Made by a program: the position numbers and the translations under genes. A stretch of DNA of 64,000 bases from Perilla frutescens (lineage: Eukaryota; Streptophyta; Magnoliopsida; Lamiales; Lamiaceae), in assembly GCA_026008535.1 (NCBI GenBank), contig BRKX01000007.1:51511001-51575000 (forward strand), read 5' to 3'. Positions within the stretch are counted from its first letter, which is position 1, and every line of letters starts with the position of its first letter. A model generated the notes under the pieces. The model was not told where the DNA came from. It was given only the letters and a program-made list of their open reading frames with translations, and ran no database searches. Of the stretch, positions 58,271 to 64,000 are shown one piece after another.

Positions 58271-60562
58271 CTAAAGCATATGGGACATGTCTCTAAGTCC
58301 AAAATTATGAATATGCCTCTCAAACACTTTTGCAGGCAGAGTGTTGGTGAAAGGATTAGCAAGGTTGTCAGCATACGCAATCTTGAGAATTGCCGCATCT
58401 CCTCTTTGTACTATCTCTCGGATCAGATGATACTTCCTCACTATATGCTTTGACCTCTTGTGACTTCGAGGTTCCTTTGAATTGGCCACTGCACTACTAT
58501 TGTCACCATATAAGGTGATTGGTCTATCCAAATTTGGAACAACTTCCAAATCAATAAGGAACTTCTTTAGCCATACTGCTTCTTTAGCTGCTTCAGAAGC
58601 TGCTATATATTCAGCCTCCATAGTGGAGTCTGCAGTACTGGATTGCTTAATACTTCTCCAGACTATGGCACCACCACCAAGAGTAAACACTGACCCAGAT
58701 ATCGACTTTTGATTATCCTTGTCTGATTGAAAATCAGAATCAGTGTATCCATCTATTTGAAGGTCATCACCCGAATAGATAAGCATATAGTTTCTCGTTC
58801 TCCGAAGATACTTGAGAATATTCTTCACTGCTATCCAATGATCAATTCCTGGATTTGATTGAAAACGACTGACTATACCCACCGCATAACAAATGTCGGG
58901 CCTAGTATACAACATGCCATACATTAGGGTGCCTACTGCAGAGGCATAGGGTATGTGTCTCATTTTCTCTTCCTCTTTAGGTGTCTTAAGACACTGTTCC
59001 TTATAGAGAATGACTCCATGTCGAGTTACTAGGTAACGCTTTTTGGAATCTTGCATTCTATAACGCAACATCATCTTATCAATATAAGATGCTTGAGACA
59101 GTGCCAATAATTTACTCTTGCGATCTTGAACAATTCAAATTCCAAGAATATAATTTGCTTCTCCCAAATCTTTCATTTGGAATTGCTTGGCCAGCCAACC
59201 TTTAATTGCAGATAATGTTTCCACATCATTCCCAATGAGTAGAATATCATCCACATAAAGCACTAAAAATGCCACTTTACCATTCTTGATTCTCTTGTAG
59301 ACACAAGGTTCATCAATGTTTTGGTCAAAACCATATGATTTAACGGTCTCATCAAATCTATGGTTCCAAGACCGAGAGGCTTGCTTTAGTCCATAAATGG
59401 ATCTAAGCAATTTGCAGACTTTCTGCTCTTGCCCTTCAACTACAAAACTCTCTGGTTGCTGCATGTAGATATCTTCATCTAGATAGCCATTCAAAAAGGC
59501 CGTCTTGACATCCATCTGCCATATCTCATAGTCAAGACATGCAGCGATTGAAAGAAGTATACGAATGGATTTAAGCATGGCTATAGGAGAGAAAGTTTCC
59601 TCATAGTCAACTCCTTCCTTTTGGGTATAACCCTTAGCCACAAGCCTTGCTTTGAAAGTCTCTACTTTCCCATCCACACCTCTCTTTCTCTTATACATCC
59701 ATTTGCACCCTATTAGTCTGACACCTTCAGGTAGATCTACAAGAGCCCAGACAGAATTGTAATACATAGACTCCATTTCTTGATTCATAGCCTCAAGTCA
59801 TCTCTCTTTATCAGAATCTTCCATCGCATATCTAAATGTCAATGGATCATCATCGACTCCATCAGAAATGGCAACATTTGCCTCTTCATCTTGACGATAG
59901 CGAATTGGTGGAACAATCACCCTCCCACTACGTCTAGGTGCCATGATATTTTGATTTGGTTCAGTGGTATCATTAGTGGTTTCTCCAACAACTTTTGTGG
60001 GCTGTGGTTTGATCTTATCATTAAGTAACTCCTCGAGTACAACTTTACTACGAGGTCGAAAGTTTTGCATATAATCATTTTCAAGAAAGATAGCATTAGT
60101 CGAAACTATTACTTTCTTTTCCTATGGATCATAAAACAAACCTCCTCTTGTTCCCGTGGGATATCCTATCAACAGACACACTTCTGATCGTGGATGCAAT
60201 TTTCCAGTCTTTCCTTTAAGCATATGTGCTGGACACCCCCATATGCGAAAAGGGAATAAACTAGGTTTACTTCCTTTCCACAACTCTAGAGGTGTCTTTA
60301 GGATTGACTTAGACGGAACTATATTCAAAATGTATACCGCTGTTTGCAACGCATATCCCCAGAACATATCGGGCAGTGTAGAGTAGCTCATCATGGATCT
60401 AACCATATCAAGCAAAGTCCGGTTTCTCCTTTCAGCAATACCATTTTGCTGAGAGGTGCCAGGTGTTGTGAGTTGGTGTAAAATACCATGCTCTATCAAA
60501 TAATTTTTGAACTCGGTATCAATATACTCACCTCCTCGATCAGATCAAAGACACTTCAAAGA
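58271..60562 (-). pseudogene. Element D integrase C-terminal part, reverse transcriptase and RNase H
   Basis: Same frame throughout. Integrase: SDRGGEYIDTEF (Asp) and SQQNGIAERRNRTLLDMV (Glu), then RIWGCPAHMLKGKTGKL. Reverse transcriptase: VWALVDLPEGVRLIGCKWMY, MDVKTAFLNGYLDEDIYM, LYGLKQ-like SIYGLKQASRSW and LVLYVDDILLIG with both aspartates. RNase H: IDGYTDSDFQSDKDNQKS, MEAEYIAASEAAKEAVWL and LYGDNSSAVA, ending at 58271. Stops at 60547 (TGA), 60124 (TAG), 59800 (TGA) and 59137 (TGA) interrupt it; expected codons are Arg, Gln, Trp and Arg or Gln. Confidence 0.88.
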
Positions 60563-62224
60563 TTAACCTAGCTGCTTTTCAGCTTCTGCATGGAATTCCT
60601 TAAACTTGTCAAAAGTTTCGGATTTCCTATGCATAAGATAAAGATATCGATATCTAGAGTAATCATCAATAAAAGTGACGAAGTATTGAAAACCACCTCT
60701 AGCTTGTGTGGATAAAGGACCACAAACATCACTATGTACAAGCTCAAATGGTTCTTTGGCTCTAGATCCCTTTGCCGTGAAAGCTCTCTTAGTCATTTTT
60801 CCTTCTAGACATGATTCACAAATAGGGAGAGTGCTAACATTTAGCTCTCTTAAAGGACCATCATTTACTAGCCTATTTATCCTATCTAATGAAATATGAC
60901 ATAATCTTAGATGCCAAAGATATGTATCATTATCATGAAAAACCTTTTGCCTTTTAGGATGTTCTACTCTAAATATTTCGGCATTTAGCAGTGGTTGTTC
61001 GTTTGGCTTTATTAAATAGAGTCTGTTTTCAACTTTTGCATTACAAATATTACGCCCATTCTTGGAAATAATAATCTCATTATTATTGAAAGAAAGGGAA
61101 AACAATTGTTCATGCAACTTTGAAACAGAAATTAAATTTCTACGAAAACTAGGAATGTAATAAACATTGTTCAAAACCAAATTCCTATCTACGAAATTAA
61201 GTTTAACGACTCCCACTGCTCTTGCCGAAACGACTGCACCATTGCCTACTCGCATAGTGAAAGAACCATCTGCTAGCTCTTCATAAGAGTTATGCATCTG
61301 CAAAGAAGAACAAACGTGATTAGTAGCGCCTGAGTCAACTACCCAAGTAGAAGAATCTTTAGCCACTAAATAAGATTCAAGAACAAGTAAATCAAATTTA
61401 TCTTTTTTTTTCTCCTTTAAATGAGCAAGGTATTTGGGACAATTTCTTTTCCAATGTCTATCCTCACTGCAATGGAAACATTTTCCCTTTGGTTTCTTTG
61501 AAGAATTGTTCTTCTTTTCATAAGAAACTTTTCTTTTCTTTTGTTTTGATTGTCTACCTTGACCCTTGCCTTTTCTCTTCTTAGAAGAAGATTGTTTATT
61601 CTCGGCAACATTTGCCTCCCCTTCTTTGACCTTTCCAATTGAAATGGCTTCAAAAGTTTGCAATTCATTCAGCAACTGAGTTAATGTATAACTCAACTTA
61701 TTCATCACCTAGTTGCTTTTGAATTGTAGGAAAGCAGGTGAGAGTGATTCCAAAATCATACTCACTTGGGTGCCATCATTAATAGTTGCACCATGAGTTT
61801 CGGCTTCAGTGAAGTAGTTGATCATGTTCAAAACATGTTCTCCCACTGACTGTCCCTTCTTCATCTTAACATTCATGGCCATCTTAATAGCCTCATGCTT
61901 TGATTGAGTAGAAGGTTGACCAAACATCTCATTCAGAGACTCCATCATACCACAGGCAGTCTCTGTATTCTCATGTTTTAGTTTAAGCACATCATTCATA
62001 CTGGCAAGCATATAGGCACGAGCCTTATTGTTTGCCATAACCCATCTTTCATAATTATCTCGTACATTACGAGCAGCGTTTGCAGAGGGTTCAGGCGGAA
62101 CGTTCTCAGTCAAAACAAATTTCAGGTTCTTACATGCGAGTGCAATATTAATGTTACTTTTCCACTTGATAAAGTTGCCACCAGATAATTTTTCATGAAG
62201 CAGTGCAAGCATTGGACTAGACAT
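60563..62224 (-). pseudogene. Element D gag, protease and integrase N-terminal part
   Basis: Starts MSSPMLALLHEKLSGGNF (ATG at 62224). Gag core, then TAG at 61711, and the same frame continues through LTQLLNELQTFEAIS, a Lys-rich linker and the knuckle CFHCSEDRHWKRNC. The protease site WVVDSGATNHVC is intact. Pre-integrase HLRLCHISLDRI and CESCLEGKM form the zinc-binding unit; integrase HSDVCGPLSTQARGG has the first Asp. It ends at TAA 60565 (expected Lys). Confidence 0.88.
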
Positions 62225-63683
62225 ATTGCTGAAAAATAAATAAAGTGACATAAATTTAAGAACAAACATCACATAACATGTACTTTAGGAATCATAAATG
62301 TGATGCATGATGCAATAACAATTTATCCTACCAATTCCAAGGTAATTTAATCTCACAATTGATATGCCGCCGTAGGGTAGGTCAAATCAAAAGATAATTA
62401 AATAGAGACAATCTCCATTAATAAAATAAATAATCAAGACATATCATATCTTCATTTATTTTATTAATCACCTTTTATTTCAGTCAAAAATATTAACAAA
62501 CAATTAATTAATATTTTTATGAGTGTGACCCACTATTTCAGTCTTTTAAAACTAATTCATAATCGCCGCCGTAGGGTAGGAAGATTAAGAATTAAATTTA
62601 AAAAACTTATCCTTTCGGAGACAAAGCCTTGATTATTGATTTTTAGTGAAAGCCTTCCGTAGGGGGACGAAAGCTAGCCGTCGCGAGGCGTCATTAAAAT
62701 CTCACCTTGCTTTTATCAATAGTGGAGACTGTAGGTATTATTGTCATAAAAGCTTTTCCCACTCATTATTTTATAATAAAAGTTTCAAAAACTTTTAAGT
62801 TATAAAACATCAAATGTTTTAACAAAATACAATCTTATTGGTTTACTTGATTAAAAATAATTATATTTCAATCCAAAGTTTCATAAACTTTTAAGTTATA
62901 AAACATCAAATATTTTAACAAAAATCAATCTCATTGATTATTTGATTAAAATTAATTTTTAACAATCTAACTTTTAGATTAAAAAAATTAAATTTTTAAT
63001 CAAATCCTTAAATTATCAAAATAATTAAGGAATTAGGATGATCCAAAAAGAACAAAAATAAACACAAGAAAAATACAGAATTAGTCGATCTTAAAATTCG
63101 AACAATTCGATTGCTGCCACCGATGGACCATACCAGTATTTTTATTTTATTTTCATTTTTTTTTCTGTGAAAATCTATAAAAAACAGATTTAAATCATCC
63201 GTCACAAAAAAATAAAATAATAATCTATCTCATAGATTATATCTATCTTATAGATCAATCATAATATTAAACTCTTTAAAATTATGAACATGCTCGGAGT
63301 GGGTTTCATAAATGACATAATAATGCATGACACATATATCTCATATACATAAAATAATTTGCAAGAAATTATAAACGATGAATTGGATCGATGCCTTAAA
63401 TTACACCCCTAAATCTAAACAGGAAAAAGTAAATTACATAGCGGGGGTAATCGGGGAGGGAAAACCAAACTATATAAAATTACAACTTCTATACCCTTTA
63501 AACTTAGGGTGTACATCATGATCCTATGAAAAACAATTTAAGGCATCAATCCAAAAACATCCATGCATCCATTCATCCATTCATCACAAAAATAAGATCA
63601 AATCCTATAGCTCAGTCCTAAATAAATTTAATTACATGGAATCATATTCTTATATCAAAACAACCATATGCTCTGATACCATT
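62225..63683 (-). other. Element D leader and primer binding site
   Basis: 1.46 kb between the 5' LTR and the gag ATG, non-coding. TGGTATCAGAGC (minus strand, complement at 63670-63681) is the tRNA-Met primer site. The leader contains two copies of CCTACCCTACGGCGGC (complements near 62367 and 62565) and a related CCCCCTACGGAAG, all on the minus strand, which may be part of the packaging or dimer structure. Confidence 0.8.
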
Positions 63684-64000
63684 TGTTGGATATTAAACCG
63701 GTCCGAAACGATTTCGGGTCGAATAAAATCCGTATTTTCGATCAAATCGAACTGGAGCGGAAGCGGTATAAATCAGACAATAGATCATGATATAAAATTA
63801 TAATATCCATGCGAATTAAATTTATTTAATGCTAAAGGAGAGATAAAGAAAATACCTTTTTCTTAAAACTCCTTCGTCTTCTTCGATCAACCTTTGAATC
63901 TTGAAGCTCGTAAACACCACGATCTTCCGATTCGATCCTTCCTTTGAACGGTAGTGAGTGGGCATCAGAATAAATCTATTAAGTTCCTAACTTAATTTTT
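63684..64000 (-). mobile_element. Element D 5' LTR, partial (3' end only)
   Basis: Matches 56402-56718 closely. On the minus strand it ends CCGGTTTAATATCCAACA, two bases before the primer site. The rest lies beyond the window. Confidence 0.92.

Larger units (their letters stand above)
56402..64000 (-). mobile_element. Copia element D (Ty1/copia, minus strand), cut by the window end
   Basis: 3' LTR 56402-58256, gag-pol 62224-58271, long leader, primer site, and the first 317 bp of the 5' LTR at 63684-64000. The overlapping part of the two LTRs differs at 9 of about 317 positions by hand count. The polyprotein is co-linear in one frame and broken by six nonsense codons. Confidence 0.92.

Overview
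The window looks like AT-rich intergenic and repeat DNA from the nuclear genome of a flowering plant, probably a eudicot. The reasons are the plant Ty1/copia and Ty3/gypsy retrotransposons with tRNA-Met type primer sites, Stowaway-, Mutator- and hAT-type miniature elements, a Helitron, and one gene of the plant-only DUF4408/DUF761 family. The species cannot be fixed from the sequence. No tRNA, rRNA, CRISPR array or bacterial-type operon was seen.

Layout. 1-710 is the 3' end of a copia-type element with its LTR. 711-7011 is AT-rich with microsatellites and small tandem duplications. 7012-7770 (minus) is the only well-supported host gene, a one-exon DUF4408/DUF761 protein with a TATA box upstream. 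8-29 kb is intergenic and crowded with short DNA transposons, many with visible target-site duplications (TSDs): a Helitron remnant (9.1-9.6 kb), two Mutator-type MITEs with 9-bp TSDs (10.95 and 13.03 kb), a longer Mutator-like element (13.92 kb), a LINE RNase H fragment (20.6 kb), a Stowaway MITE split by a 3-kb non-autonomous Helitron (20.86-24.20 kb), a copia solo LTR (25.30 kb, TSD ATACA) and a 958-bp hAT element (26.80 kb, TSD CATTTTAG).

29-64 kb is a retrotransposon block. It starts with a 2.4-kb gypsy solo LTR (29101-31527, TSD GTACT) whose edge and flank were later duplicated in tandem. Next is gypsy element A (minus, 32120-44571), split inside reverse transcriptase by gypsy element B (plus, 34797-41598). 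Copia element C (plus) lies at 45363-51344. At 52.2-56.4 kb is an odd inverted-symmetric segment: the motif AGTGATAC is reiterated on the plus strand in its left half and on the minus strand in its right half, with exon-like pieces in each half. Copia element D (minus, 56402 to the window end) has most of its gag-pol in a single frame broken only by nonsense codons.

All four internal retroelements are dead: they carry stops, frameshifts, deletions or lost catalytic residues. Most stops are one C>T or G>A step from the expected codon, which fits decay of methylated cytosines. The best candidate for something not described is the AGTGATAC segment. The solo-LTR edge duplication and the Helitron-in-Stowaway nest are the clearest evolutionary histories.
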